Positions 44,894 to 57,237 of a DNA stretch of 64,000 nt are shown piece after piece. How positions within the stretch are numbered: the first letter of the stretch is position 1; each line of letters begins with the position of its first letter. Source of the DNA: Dolomedes plantarius. Lineage: Eukaryota > Arthropoda > Arachnida > Araneae > Dolomedidae. Both the position numbers and the translations under genes were made by a program. The notes below the pieces were generated by a model. The model did not search any database, had not been told where the DNA came from, and worked only from the letters and a program-made list of their open reading frames with translations. The DNA is taken from positions 57,667,769 to 57,731,768 of the forward strand of contig OU015501.1 of the NCBI GenBank assembly GCA_907164885.2, written 5' to 3'.

Positions 44894-45494
44894 ATATATA
44901 TATATACTTACAAATGTTACATTTGAAATTACATAAATTCATAAATAATCTGGTAAAATCATGTCTAAATATTTATTTACGTATATAAAATATTACACCT
45001 TCTTCTTAAAAATTATTCTGGGTCTGAATCTGTAATCCTCTACTCTTCTGAAAATCATAGTTTTAACTCTGTGAACATCATTCTCTTTCCCAAGATGTAA
45101 AAGAGAAAAATTTATGAGTAAAAGGTTACATATTTCAGTTTCCCCAATGTTTTCTCGCTTCAAACTCCAAATAATAACTTCTTCTTGTATTCACCTGACA
45201 ACTTCAGATTGCCAATGACAGCTTCTGAAAATCCTAGGTCGGATACAACTAGTTTCAAACAAACATGAATAGTTCATCTTCATTCCAATGAGCATTAGAT
45301 ACGATACTCTAGATGGACGGATCTTAATTGCCATAAAAGCAGTCATATCTAATGCTATTTTAGACTGAAGAAGAGCTATATCGGTTAGTCATTATCTAGT
45401 TGTCATTTAATAATATGCTCTGCAGTGAACTTTAAGTAGATGTCATTTGCAAATTTATAATTATCCTCGAGCTTCTTTTAACAGCTTCAGAAAT

Positions 45495-45529
<35 letters not shown>

Positions 45530-47960
45530 GGGGGGGGGTAGTTTCTTTGTTTATAACTCCAAAACAAAATGAAAAAAAAATTATACAAACACATTTTTCC
45601 CTTCCTCCCGACTTTTCTACTATAATATCCTGGCGTCTTAACGAATTTTCCAGTACTAAGTCATAACAGAAGACAGAAACCACACATTCATGAATGAGTA
45701 GCCTTATTTGGCTGACTAAAAATGCATGAGACACTACATCTTTTTGCCGACTGTGTGCATGCAAATTACCAAATAAATTCTGCCACTGTTCCAGTAAAAA
45801 TATAGAGAGATTCACATTAAACAACTGCATCTTCTCTCATAATTACCGAGGCGTAAGAACTAATTTACAAGAGCAAATAGGATTTGCAATTACCGTGTAA
45901 AAGTGCGAGATATACTCAACAAAGTTCGATACGTATTTCATTTGAGAATCAAGGAAACAGAAAAAATAGTAGTTTCCCATTATCTAAGAATTCTGATTTT
46001 GAATACAAATGGTTTTAAATTGAAATTGTTCTCGTAGAAGTTGAATAAAGGGGAAGATTAATATATTATCCAGCCCGTCTTAGGGTATTTAGAAGCTGAT
46101 TGGCCTGTCACCGGACAGCACTTCCACTCAGCACAAGAATTTTAACGAAGTTGTGCGGCTTTAAAGTAGCCGTTTCGTTGTCATTAGTGGCGGAACCATA
46201 AAAAAACGCCAGTCTGCTGTGATATGAGAAGACCCGTCCTGTGCGCCTGAGGAAAAGGGAATTTTATTTCTTCTCTCCGATAGAGAAATCACAGAAAAGC
46301 TAACAAGTATTTCCACCTGCAACTCTTGAAGTCTAAACCTGACTAGTCCTTTCTCTGTCAGTCTGGTGGTGACGACCCTCAAAAACTGCCTAACTGTGGC
46401 GAAAAAACAAATCCTAAAGCTTAGTAACTCTCTAAAGTGTACAGTGAAATAAAACTTATGTCAGGGTACTTGCTGGTTAACTGATAATTAAAACAGACCA
46501 TTAAAATCTCTTAAGTCGTAAATGGAAGGTGATGGAATATTAGGAGTAAGAAAGAGTAACTTTTGCCCAGTGTTCCATAAGTTACGAGTATTGCAATCTG
46601 TCCCGTCTGGCAACACATAATTGTCAACACTTTCAATGTATTTCTTAAGCGGAGTATGGTATTAAGATGCGTAGGTATGGCTATGGTATAATTTTATTTT
46701 AAATCTGATATATTTCTTTAAAAAAATGCAATGATTGTAGTAAATATTTGGTAGAAATAAATATATATATATTCGACATACGTGCTTTCTCGTTTAGCAT
46801 ATATTTCAACTGGGAAATGTAATAAGTTGTTTTCATTAATTTACACTAATTCTTCACGAAAACGAAGCCTCAAAGAAAGTTTTTGAAATTTCTATTCATA
46901 ACACAAAATGTTTAATTATAAATCTACATCGTTTCAAGAGCAAGTAACATACCATTCTTTTGACAACTTTAATGAACAGAGAAAAAAAAATGAAATGAGA
47001 AAAAAATGCCTTTTCTCCTTCATTCTTTCCTCTTCCAGAGCGATATCTCACAGATGAACTAAAAATACAAAAACATTTCCTTCTCTAAACTTACACAGTT
47101 TGTCTTGAGCACTCTGCGTGTGTGTTTATCTTGCACTCTCATTATTCCAAAATTTATCTTCCAGCAGCTAAGAAGTGTCGAAATTTTCATTTTTAATCGT
47201 GCTAAGGAGAAGTAAGAATAAAATTTTCGACTTTTATGATTAAAAACTAATTTTTCCCCGTCAGTCACATTTTTTCTGGAGAATTTCCTTCTCTTTTGCA
47301 TGTAAATTGGGATTTTTTTTCTTTTTGCTACGGCAGTTTTTGAGTTAAGCTTCTTGATATAAACGATATTTTTAATATGAAAAACAGAAATGAAAACGGT
47401 AATACATAACAATCACATAAAATGTACATTAATTTTGTGCTGCATTTCTTTCATTTTATGCAAATATAACCCTTATACAGCATTAGATTTTTTTCTATTC
47501 TATTAGAAGAGATTTGCTATTGAATTCTTTTCTATCAGATGAGAATTTAATAGCAAATTCCAACTTCAAATTTTATACATTTTTAACGATTAGTAAAGAA
47601 TGGTTAATTTTACTGTATATATAGAATTAGTAAAGGCAATAAACTCCCTTTTGTGATGAATTGATCCAAATGTTCATATTACTCTTAACTTATAGAGTTT
47701 CAGAGAGAAATTTGGAGGCAATAAGAATAATGTGTTTTTAATTTACTTTTATTTACCCGTGTTTGTTCCTTTAAAGTATATTGGTAATCTAATTTAAAGA
47801 CTAGAATTATTTATGAACTAATATGGGACAGACTCTTTGTCTATAGACTGGTTTCAATTACTATATTTCAAAGGGTTATTTAGTTGGGGGGGGGGGGGGG
47901 GGGTTAGTAATTCTTCCTGATAAATAGATACAACAATTGAAAGGATTCTTATTGGATACA
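44701..47960. other. AT-rich DNA with microsatellites; no gene recognised
   Basis: Contains a TA microsatellite (44853-44905), a T31-G10 run (45498-45538) and G20 (47886-47905). A less AT-rich patch at 46080-46400 includes an inverted CCAAT box (46099) and a 74-codon minus-strand frame (46161-46382) without a domain; it could be a promoter or exon but nothing decides this. Confidence 0.35.
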
Positions 47961-47964
47961 TTTT

Positions 47965-49012
47965 TTCCTACGTCGGGGGAAAATCCAATAACCATAATTC
48001 CCCGTGGGCAACCTAGTAAAGGTGAGCTCTATTATAAAACTCTGCGACTGAAAAGGGCTTGTCTTGAAGATAACACGGCAATGTGTTTTGGGAGGTCCTA
48101 AGGGGTAAAGTAAGACAGCAGTTCACTCCAAGTCTTACCCACGGCCTGCAGTTTAGGTATATTGCCAACTGCCTCCCTGTCTCCCAGTGGCTAAGTGGTT
48201 AAGGCATCAGCCTGCAACGCCGAGGGCGCGGGTTCGATTCCCGCATAAGACTTGGTTGTATTCCGGGGAACTCGGCAGTCTTCCGCCTGCAAAAAGAGCC
48301 CCGTCTAGAAAAGAGAGTTGCAACCCATCGCCGGTGCCATCGCTTGTTAATAAAAATTCTTTTGTGATTGTGTGCTTTATGTTTCTATTTCCTTGTATTC
48401 ATATGTACACCTGACTGGGGTGGGACGTACAGAAGTCTAACCTCTCTTGAGTCAATGGTAACCCATTTCTGCGGATAGTGCTTCTATCCGCAGACACGAA
48501 AACAAACAAACTGCCTCCCTGAATTTTTTTGTCTATCTCAGCACAAAATCGGAGATACGGGAAAGAGTACGCGGATTGTAGTAATCTACAACGCTCTTTA
48601 GCAAGATAAAATCAGCTCGCTATACCACACGGTATTCCACAGTGATTAGGAATCCGTTGCTATAAAATGCTCCAATCGGAATTCAAGTCTTTACTGTCTC
48701 GTAAACGTATCTTGGCCAGACGAGCAGAGTCAGCTTGGTGATAAAAGCAAAGAGCAAAAATTGCTGCATGGGAATCAATAAGATAGCCCTGTTATTAGTT
48801 ACGATGGAAGGCAGTCTAGAGAGTTCTTGATTAATATCCTTAATCTCTGCCTCGAAGTTGATTGCGTATACATTCTAACAGCTACAGAACCCTGAAACTT
48901 GCCATCACTGTAAAAATCGGAACCCGAGGTGCCGTTTGGTTAGAATGAATCGTCAGTGTAGATATGAAGCAATTGGCTACCAGGATAACGAATATGAATG
49001 GTCTCCAAGGAA
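47965..49012 (-). pseudogene. LINE relic: RNase H domain and tail, split by a SINE
   Basis: From 49012 downward the minus strand reads HIYTDDSF, KFQGSVAVRM, then in shifted frames INQEL-SRLPS, ILLIDSHAAIFAL and QRIPNHCGIPCG. These are the RNase H blocks: first D in Y-T-D, third D in I-D-S and the IP-x-H-C-G-I histidine block; the glutamate region is frameshifted. After a SINE (48180-48508) it continues at 48166-47965 with GVNCCLTLPLRTS and a tail of the same family as 7655-7966. Frameshifts and stops are frequent. Confidence 0.65.
48180..48508 (+). mobile_element. Complete tRNA-derived SINE, 329 bp, with 13-bp target duplication
   Basis: AACTGCCTCCCTG is present at 48167-48179 and 48509-48521. 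The head has an A box TGGCTAAGTGG (48188-48198) and a perfect B box GGTTCGATTCC (48231-48241), of a Leu/Ser-type tRNA. The body follows with GTATTCCGGGGAACTCGG, and near the 3' end there is an 11-bp hairpin TCTGCGGATAG/CTATCCGCAGA (48468-48494) just before a GAAAACAAACAA tail. Pol III would transcribe it; a partner LINE would move it. Its target is an older LINE relic. Confidence 0.85.
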
Positions 49013-49134
49013 TATGTTTCTAGAGTAAATGGTATGGCTAATATTTTTTCTCATTAATTGGATACATTTGTGTGTATTAACTAAATGCAAAGACAAAGAA
49101 CATTAAATTTAATTTACAGGTATTTTATCCTATG

Positions 49135-50640
49135 TTCCAAACTTGATCCAAGAGTCTCTCGTGGTTAATTGTGGAATTTGGTGAAAGGTATCAGCAGAGA
49201 ACAGCCTCAGGAAGAATTGTGCGATACGATCCAAGACTCGGAGGGCAGGATTCCCCAAACTGATAGCGAGGCTGCTGATATTCTTAGTGCATACTATCAG
49301 AAAACTAGCAAGCTAGACTTCTCTGATGTTGACAGATTTGTTAAGAAAAGAGCGAGAAACATTGTTCACGGGTGCCGTAGTTCTCTCGGGGGATTCCCAT
49401 TTTCACAAGAGATTTTCGTTTGCACGAACTTGAGGCTGCCCTCATGGATACTGATCTACAAAAGTTTCCTGGTCCTGATAGCTTCCACGGACATTTGATT
49501 GAACATCTGGGCCAGGCTGGAAGACATAGATTCTTGGATATAATAAACTTATCTTGGAAATTGGGACCGCTCCCTCGTGACTGGAAGAGGGCGACCATCA
49601 TCCCCATAAGAAAGCCAAGCAAAGATGCCAGTTCTCCCGAGAGCTATAGGTCCATCGCACTCACATCTATTGCGTGCAAAGTAATGGAGAGGAGGATTTT
49701 AAAGAAACTTACATTTTATTTGAATTCTCGTGGCCTTTTCTCAAAGGAACAGTATGGTTTTAAATCAGAACACAGCACCACAGATCAGGTGCTTCATTTA
49801 ACCCAGAGCATACGCGATGCGCACAATTTGAAGCCTACAAATCCCACTATAGCAGCGTTCCTGAACTTATCTAAGGCTTTCGATACTGTTTCGAAGCAAC
49901 GACTTATCACCAAGCTTTTTGATTCTTTTGGAATTCGAAGAATTCCAAAAGAATAAATTCCAGAGAATTAATTGCAATCAATTCGCTGCGAAAGACGGAA
50001 TAGCCGTCAGGATTTCTAATTAAAATTTGATTGGATCCTTTTTGTCTGATAGCCGGAGTGCCATCCAGCATCTTTCTAACTGGCACGGTGTCCGTGATAA
50101 TACGGGAATAGCAATTTTGGACAAGCTGAAGAGGCTCTCCTCATCTCGTGAGATTCATTTACAGTGGATCCCTTCCCATGTAGACCTTGCCGGTAACGAG
50201 ATTGCTGATACCCTGGCAAAAAGAGGTGCTGACGAGTCTATGAATAGGCCGGCGCCTCTGACATATACTGAACTGTATTCTAAACATAACTGTCTTGTAC
50301 CGTCTGCATTCACCATCCCTCCCGTGTACCATTGGTACCAGGGTAATCGCCCCGGTGGTTCTTTGTCCCTCCGGTGCAGAAGACAGGAGCTAACAATAAC
50401 CCGTTTTCGTAGTGGCCTCCTCAGAACATTGACTTATACCGACAAGGAGAAAGTGTTTCCAACTTGTACCAAATGTTCCAAAGGCCAAGCCACTCCGGAT
50501 CATATCCTAGTGTGCTTGGGACTTGAAACGGAAGATCTTCTGGAGCGGCCATTGTTGGTCATTTACTTCTTGAGAATGTGTGGTATCATGGACCTAATCT
50601 AGCTCTGCTGGGTGACAGGGATCAGCAACAACAAGAACAA
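49135..50640 (+). pseudogene. LINE relic: reverse transcriptase start and RNase H to 3' end
   Basis: Three frame segments follow one another. 49169-49390 has LWNLVKGIS and ADILSAYY, the region before the reverse transcriptase. After a frameshift, 49395-49955 has GPDSFHGHLIEHLG, PRDWKRATIIPIRKPSKD, SYRSIALTSIACKVMERRI and AFLNLSKAFDTV; the catalytic Asp expected in F-L-D-L-S-K-A-F-D is Asn. The F/Y-x-D-D part of the palm is deleted. From 50027 there is LSDSRSAIQHL, IPSHVDLAGNEIADTLAKRG (RNase H) and the C-x-x-C...H-x-x-x-C tail ending near 50600, then a CAACAACAAGAACAACAC tail. The deletion point near 49955 carries a perfect palindrome. Confidence 0.85.
49922..49954. repeat. Perfect palindrome at a LINE deletion point
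   Basis: ATTCTTTTGGAATTC (49922-49936), GAA, then its exact reverse complement (49940-49954). The left arm is normal LINE coding sequence (FDSFGI); the right arm is its inverted copy and the LINE sequence then resumes after a gap of several hundred missing bases. This suggests foldback synthesis during repair. Confidence 0.85.
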
Positions 50641-52250
50641 CACTATTTTATACTTACCCAACAAGTTAAAACATCAAACAAATTCACTTAATAAAAGTGT
50701 TCATAACTTTTAAAAGACCGAGAACAGTCTTGAGGTTTAATGTTTTTAATTTGTAAATTATGGTATTAAAGTTTGGGAAACTTTTTAGACCTTAAAAGTA
50801 CTAGTTACGAAAATATAGTTTGCATGTATAAAATTTTGTTGTTGTTATAAAATTTATGAACAATAGGAACATACGTAAATGACAGAATTGCATGCTATCA
50901 CAGAGTATGCTTTCGAGCGTGATTTAAGATGTTATATTCTATATATTATTTATTTTAATGGAGACATTTATGTAACTTAAAATAAAAGGACTAAAAATCT
51001 TAGAAATATTTATATCGATTCTATAAATACAATCTTGATGCATTTAAAATCTGGTTTTGGCAGTACCTTATTCTCCAAAATGCTCAGTTATAAGAATTTG
51101 TCTTAAATTTTAGTCTAATTTACACTAAAGTTACATATATGGTTCATGTAGAATATTAAAAAATATACTGAATAGAAATTATTAAATCAGGTGCCAAAGC
51201 AGCATACTTTATATCTGAACATAATTCTACCATTGAAAAATATGTCATGTGTAACATGCTGATGATGTTATTATAATAAAAAACAAGTGTTTTTCACGTA
51301 TATTTTATCATAAAAAATATGTGTTATAGACACATGTATGTATGTATGCATATATATATATATATATATAATTATTATAACATTCAGATTATGTTAATTA
51401 AAAAGTACAGCATAATTTTTTGCACTCAAAAAAAATCACTTTCATAATAAATAATTTTGTAAAGCAAAATACATTTTTCTTTTACTTTGATTATTTATAA
51501 TTAAACCTCTAATAAGATAATGGTTAAAAATAATGAATCGTTTACATGAAATTTGCTAAGAAAAGTTATCAAAAATTTCATTGTTCACGATTTTTATCAG
51601 CAAATAAGAGTATGACTAAAGAAAATTGCTGTTCTTGTTGTAAAGGTTTAGCAACCGAATATCATTATGCTATTATTCCTTCCTTTCATTCAATAAATCA
51701 GGTTTATGTCTCTAGTAACTCTGCAGGTTTATACTGGGAATAATGCTTATAATATCCGAGTTGGAGATAACAGAATTAGTATTGATTGCAATTCAGTGGC
51801 CAATAATTAAAATTGATTTTCTGTTCCTGGCTTTGTCCCGGTCTGTTTTCGCAACATTTGCATTTCTTATAACACAGCCGGATCTACTAGCGTAACGATT
51901 TCTTCTGAAGAAAATGTTGTACATATGTCATAAATACACTGGCAAACAAGCAGTAATTTTTGATTATAGAAAAATATTTCTTTAATTAGTCGCGTTCGGC
52001 GACAACACAACACAGAATATTAAGAAACTCACTAATAACTGCTTTAGGTTCTTTATTTTCTTTGTTACTTATAAATCATTAAATGAAGGGGAAAAGTCCA
52101 GAGTCAGCAGGGACTACAAATTCAGTTCATCACATGTTCATATGTTAATATGAAATCAATGCATGTCCTATGATAAAACATTTAAAATGTGCGTAGTTTT
52201 CTCCTAATGTAAAGTAAAATTAAAGTTATACACATGTTGTTGTTGATAAA
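50641..52250. other. AT-rich DNA, nothing recognised
   Basis: Contains a TA microsatellite at 51350-51370. A 65-codon frame at 51546 has four Cys but no known motif. Confidence 0.35.
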
Positions 52251-52252
52251 TT

Positions 52253-52287
<35 letters not shown>

Positions 52288-52290
<3 letters not shown>

Positions 52291-53065
52291 GGTATCCCAG
52301 AATGATTGGGACAAACTTTAAGGGGAGGTAGAGCATGTCAAAAGGATTCAAAATTGCATAGCAACCCATGGTCGCAAACGTCATGAGAAAGTGGTATCAG
52401 AGGTACAAGAAATGAAGGAATACAAGACAGAGATAATCAAAAATATTAATTGCTCATAAATATTACATATGCTAGGGTAGATGATACCATTTCAAAAGGC
52501 TACAAAATATGCTCAAAGTTTCCACCATTACAAGAGATATAGGCGCTACAGCGACGGACCATGGATTGGCCGACACGTTCAAAAACACCAGGATGTGCTT
52601 GGACCTGGTTGCCTGGCCTCCATACTCTCTGGATTTAAACACCTGGATTTTTTTCTTTCTTTGGGGTGCACTTAAAGGTGCTGTGTATGAAACACCTCTT
52701 GAGTCTGAAATAGATCTGGTTGCAAGAATTGTTTGCGCTGCTGCATATATCCAAGCAAATCCAGGTGTTTTCGAACATGTCTGCCAATCCATGGTCCGTC
52801 GCTGTAATGCTTGTATCTCTTGTAATAATGGAAACTTTGAGCATCTTTTGTAACCTTTTGAAATGATATCATCTACCACAGCATATTTAATATTTATGAG
52901 CAATAAATATTTCTGATTATCTCTGTCTTGTATTCCTTCATTTCTTGTACCTCTGATACCACTTTCCCATGACTTTTGCGACCATGGGTTGCTATGCAAT
53001 TTTGAATCCTCTTGACATGCTCTATCTCCCCTTCAATTTTGTCCCAATCATTATGGGACACCCTG
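52288..53065. mobile_element. Mariner-like foldback element with TIRs of about 320 bp
   Basis: Ends CAGGGTATCCCAGAATGATT and the inverse AATCATTATGGGACACCCTG. The two halves stay inverted copies for roughly 320 bases with scattered differences, reaching into the end of the transposase gene, so the coding tail exists once on the + strand (to 52853) and once inverted in the left arm. Only about 120 bases in the middle are unpaired. The left flank TA sits in a TA microsatellite; the right has TG then TA. Confidence 0.85.
52603..52853 (+). pseudogene. C-terminal remnant of a mariner-like transposase
   Basis: Reads VAWPPYSLDLNTW, FFFLWGALKGAVYETPLES, GVFEHVCQSMVRRCNACI and NFEHLL before a stop. 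It corresponds to the segment from S-P-D-L-T-P-x-D onward in the intact element at 29483; the third catalytic Asp position is changed (N-T-W). The left arm of the foldback carries a reversed copy of the last 60 or so codons. Confidence 0.75.
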
Positions 53066-53086
53066 TGTATATATAAATATATATAT

Positions 53087-53315
<229 letters not shown>

Positions 53316-53318
<3 letters not shown>

Positions 53319-53714
53319 CGCATAAAAATTAGAAACACCTTTCGCTGATTCATTTTACTTTTTTCTTGAACAATATCTGTTCTTCGAATGCTAAGGCGGT
53401 AACTATAATAATCCCAGAAACAATTCCTCTACTAAATTTATTTGAATACTTTGAGCCAATGAATATATAACTTAAAAGAAAGGAGTACATGATTATTCAA
53501 TTTTTAATCTCACTGTGATATTACGCTTATATTCCATTTCAATAGTATTACTAACCCTATAAATAACGCTCAGTAATAAAATAAATCCTGTTACTTAACA
53601 GTCCCAAACTCTTCTTCTATTACCCGGTATATCGGTGATTTTCCCGAGGGAAATATTTATAATCTGGGGATTTTTAAATGAATTGGGTTATTTCAAAAAC
53701 ACGTCATTCGTACA
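53316..53714. other. AT-rich DNA, nothing recognised
   Basis: No feature seen. Confidence 0.35.
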
Positions 53715-53887
53715 CAGTGGAATCTTGATCTATCGTTTTTCAAGGGACCGATTGAACTGAACGATAAATGCGGGAAAACGATAGATGCGGGAACATAACA
53801 AAACAAGATGATCGTCAGGACTGGGTGAAATAAACGACACATACGGGAAAACGATGATTCGGAGAATGATCGATCGAGATTCCACTG
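53715..53887. mobile_element. Small pogo/Tigger-like MITE, 173 bp
   Basis: CAGTGGAATCTTGATC (53715) and the reverse complement of CAGTGGAATCTCGATC (53887) form TIRs of about 19 bases. Ends of the type CAGTGGAA-CTCGAT are typical of pogo/Tigger. TA follows the right end; the left has TACA, so one side may be mutated. The interior holds repeated GGGAAAACGAT words at 53772 and 53842. Confidence 0.7.
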
Positions 53888-54423
53888 TAATTGAAAAGTA
53901 AACTGGAATTTTAAATATGTATTATTGACAGCTCTATTATGTGATCTATTAAAACATGGCCCTGGAGGCTGAGAATACAAATAAATTATTTCACATATTC
54001 ACGCATGAATATGACAAGGGGTCTATTTAAATCATTTAATTTTTTTCACCACTCTCTATTGAGAAATAAAGTCAAATATTATTCACACACTTGTATTGAC
54101 TAATTTCAAAATTCATTAAAAAAAGCTGTGGTGTCAATCTAACGTTCTGTTTTATTTTCTCCTTCTAATTTTTTCTGTCGATCTTTTGGCCGCAGTTCTG
54201 TTGCTGCCATACTTTCGAGAGCCAAAATTCACAACCAATCAGAGTATAAATTATCGAGTTTTAAAGGAAAAGGGAACTCGAATTCTGGAAATTCAAGCGG
54301 TTACCTGGTACCGGCGTCTACACGTGTTATCATTAAGTAGAAATTAATCTCCATCGTAGATGCAACTGTTTGAAAGAGTAGGGAAACGTACATGACAGTC
54401 GAATAAAGCTGCTTTTAATTGAG
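53888..54423. other. No gene recognised
   Basis: AT-rich to 54120. From 54170 base content rises and an ACCAATCAG (CCAAT box) lies at 54234, upstream of the candidate promoter. Confidence 0.3.
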
Positions 54424-54540
54424 TATAAAAGAGTTAGCATTCACTGAAGCTTGCGAATTTAATTACACTGCGTTTGAAATTTGCTTGTTGCCCACTGTAA
54501 TGTGGAACTTGTTAATTTGCAAATAAGACCTCAGTTGTAG
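54424..54540 (+). promoter_or_regulatory. Candidate TATA promoter with first exon
   Basis: TATAAAAG at 54424-54431 is a good TATA box. About 30 bases on, sequence near 54450-54455 could be the start, and a strong splice donor TGTAG|GTATGTGAG follows at 54540. A CCAAT box lies 190 bases upstream. No coding exon downstream was identified, so this is only suggestive. Confidence 0.3.
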
Positions 54541-56064
54541 GTATGTGAGGAATTTATTAATTTATTTGTTATGGACTCATTGCCGAACTTGAGTGAAAGT
54601 CAATCACCGTCTTATTTTACACGGTCATAAAAAATATTTTAACTCAAAAAATGGAAATACGTTTTTTTGCTGCAATTTTCTCAAACGAGATTTCACTACT
54701 CCTTCCCTTGCAGACTCCTTAAAATAAAAATGCATGAAAACTTTTTAAAGTTCATTTTATAAACCTAAACAAGGATCTATTAATTGTTTTTCAAATTTTA
54801 AACAAAACTTGTTCTCATATGTATAGCATACTTCTCCTCAAATACATTTTTTCAATCGAGAAAACCTATTATACTTCAAATGTATTTAAAGGAATTAAGA
54901 AAAATAGCTTCCATTTTCATTTCACATTCTTTAACAACATCAATTTTGACATCATTTCTTCAAGATCGTTTTTTACATCATTCTTTAACAAGATCATTCT
55001 TTAACAAGTGCAAGGAAAATGTATATCAGATTAATTTGCTTGCCGTGATAAAACTATCCATAGCATCCCTAATTGACTGCAAGAGTCAATAACAGTCTTA
55101 ATTTTTTTTATTTGTGGTATACGGGGATAAATCGATATATAGGTCACTCGGAAATTAACAAGATTTGTGTGGATCTCGAAACAACACTACATGGAAAATA
55201 TTTTATGCTTAATTTAATATTTTATTTTAATTACGAATATCTATTTATTCTAAAAATTTCCCTTTTCTTTCACATGAAAATTCTTTGTTATAAATCCTCA
55301 TTAATTCGTCCCTAATTCAATAGTACCGGGAACAAATGTGTGAAAAGGTCTTATATAATATAAACATGCCATGCATCTATAATTAATTTATCAGCTTATT
55401 TGAAAACAAAATTCCCACGTCACACTCTTAAAATTATCTATGCTTCTAAATTTTGGACAAGCAACTGAATTCAAATGTATCGAAAACAGTTTGAACTAGG
55501 TTAAATGCACATAACTGCAATAAAAAAAAATTCCAGGTAGTCTCTTCTAACGAAACTACCGCGGGTTATTAACGTAGGATTACTTACCGTTTCTTACCTC
55601 TTTTGTATGTATATATGTATGTGTGTGTTATGTATATATGTATCTATATATACTATGTACGTATGTATATATATATACATATATTATGTCAAAATTTTGA
55701 CGCATTTTCGTACTTTTCTGTTTAACTGTTTACTGCTTGTCCAAGCGATACAGACTGGGCTTGGCACGCTGCTAAAATTATAATTCGCGAGTTACGGACG
55801 GATGGTTTTAGTGTCTGAAATTTTGCTTTCCGGAGCACCGTTATGGAGGAACGCAATGCTACGTTTTAAGGAGAGTTACTCTATCCCCAAAATTTACAGA
55901 CCAAAAATAATTTAATATGAATTTATACAAACTCAGCTGTTGTAACTTTTTTTTTGTTTGGGGGATGACAAAGAAGAAAAAAAGCTAAATAATCATCCTT
56001 ATATTTAATTGAAATAGGACTATTAATGGTTGATAACTAATATCAGTACTTTCCCATAGTACCG
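54541..56064. other. No gene recognised
   Basis: AT-rich. A 24-base near-duplicate (TCATTCTTTAACAAGA twice near 54977-55008) and TG/TA microsatellites at 55605-55683 are present. A less AT-rich patch lies at 55730-55880. Confidence 0.3.
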
Positions 56065-56205
56065 GTCTGTCGCCAACCTCTCTGCGAACTGGGACTCTTG
56101 GCGAGCTAAAAGCGTTCTCATATGCTAGCAGAGACCGGCTTTTGATCTCTGGAGCATCTACTTACAAATCGCAGACCAAATCACCGCACCACGGCATTAC
56201 TAACA
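56065..56205 (-). repeat. Possible tRNA-derived SINE
   Basis: On the minus strand CGTGGTGCGGTGATTTGGTC is A-box-like and GAGATCAAAAGCCGG is B-box-like at tRNA spacing. Body sequence with GGTTGGCGACAGACCGG follows. Worn copy. Confidence 0.4.
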
Positions 56206-57233
56206 AAACAATTCTATTTAAGTGTATATAAGAAGTGGACAGAAATGTTCATGAAAATGCAATTTAAAGATTAAAGATTTATTTTCTGATATAGGTCTGT
56301 CCTTTTCTTTCAAACACTTTAATAGAGTTGCTTTGTTCACTTCTTAATACACCTCTTCATGAAAACGAAATTCCCGCATGAAAGGAATAATGATATATAT
56401 GCCACCGAAAGTTGAAATGTAGTTTGCAAAAAATATACGACATGAAAAGTCAGCATTATCTTTTTTTTTCCCCTATTCCTTTGGGGGATTTTTTAACTTT
56501 AAATTTAAAATGTAGTTCACGAAAGTGGAGATGTGGTGTGAAAAGTGAGTATTTTCTTATATTCATTTTATGTAATTGGCGACTTTTTGCGTAACGTTGG
56601 TGACAGGTCGCTATAATGGGGAAAAAACTAATATATTATGTCCAGAAACAGTATCTGTGTAAGCTGGCGCACTTTGAGAAAGTCAGCGGACGGACTAAAC
56701 AAACTAGTTACATTGGACCTAAAATACATCTATTAAAAAAATAGATTTGAATATTTGCTCTTTATCACAGAGTTTTCTTTCCCCAAATAAATAACCGGGA
56801 AAGTAAAAACATTTGCGGTAAAGAGTGGTCATTTTCTTTATTTTTTTTTTATTATTATTATTTACTGTCGGTTATTTTGGCTCTATCTTTATGCGAATTC
56901 TGTCTCATCTTTGCACTAGAAACGTGTAAGTGTTGCATACCACAGCCACGTCATCAGGACTTTCCAAAAAAAAAAGTCAAATTACACTGTAAAACAAGTA
57001 ATCTTGTTTTTTCATATGCACTATGTAAAGAAAACATGCTCCAGTATCAGTTCTTTTTATCTTTTTAGAATATAGTGCATCAAAACTTCATTGTTCGTAA
57101 ATTCCGAATACATTTTTTTTTAATTGAGGCATATATTAAAGGGACAAAGAATGACAAATGCTCGCTCTCCCCCACTCTCGTTTACTCGTGCACACAATTA
57201 TATTTGATTATTAAATAAAAGAATCTTCTCGTT
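56206..57233. other. AT-rich DNA, nothing recognised
   Basis: A TTAAAGGGACAAAG block at 57137 resembles the ends of the element at 57238 and may be a remnant of another copy. Confidence 0.35.
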
Positions 57234-57237
57234 TTAA

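Noticed and set aside
45291..45356. 11-bp inverted repeat AGCATTAGATA/TATCTAATGCT as a MITE
   Set aside because: Short, with no target duplication; expected by chance in AT-rich DNA of this size.
45432..45830. Minus-strand 132-codon frame with a poly-Lys/Pro stretch
   Set aside because: The stretch is translation of a T31-G10 run and the rest has no motif or coding-like composition.
46161..46382. Coding exon on the minus strand with CCAAT promoter
   Set aside because: Composition is suggestive, but there is no splice pair, motif or downstream exon to support it.
47059..47412. Minus-strand 117-codon frame rich in Lys and Ile
   Set aside because: AT-rich chance frame, no domain and no supporting splice or repeat context.
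48187..48260. Functional tRNA gene
   Set aside because: A and B boxes are good but the acceptor stem does not pair, and the unit has a SINE body, tail and target duplication.
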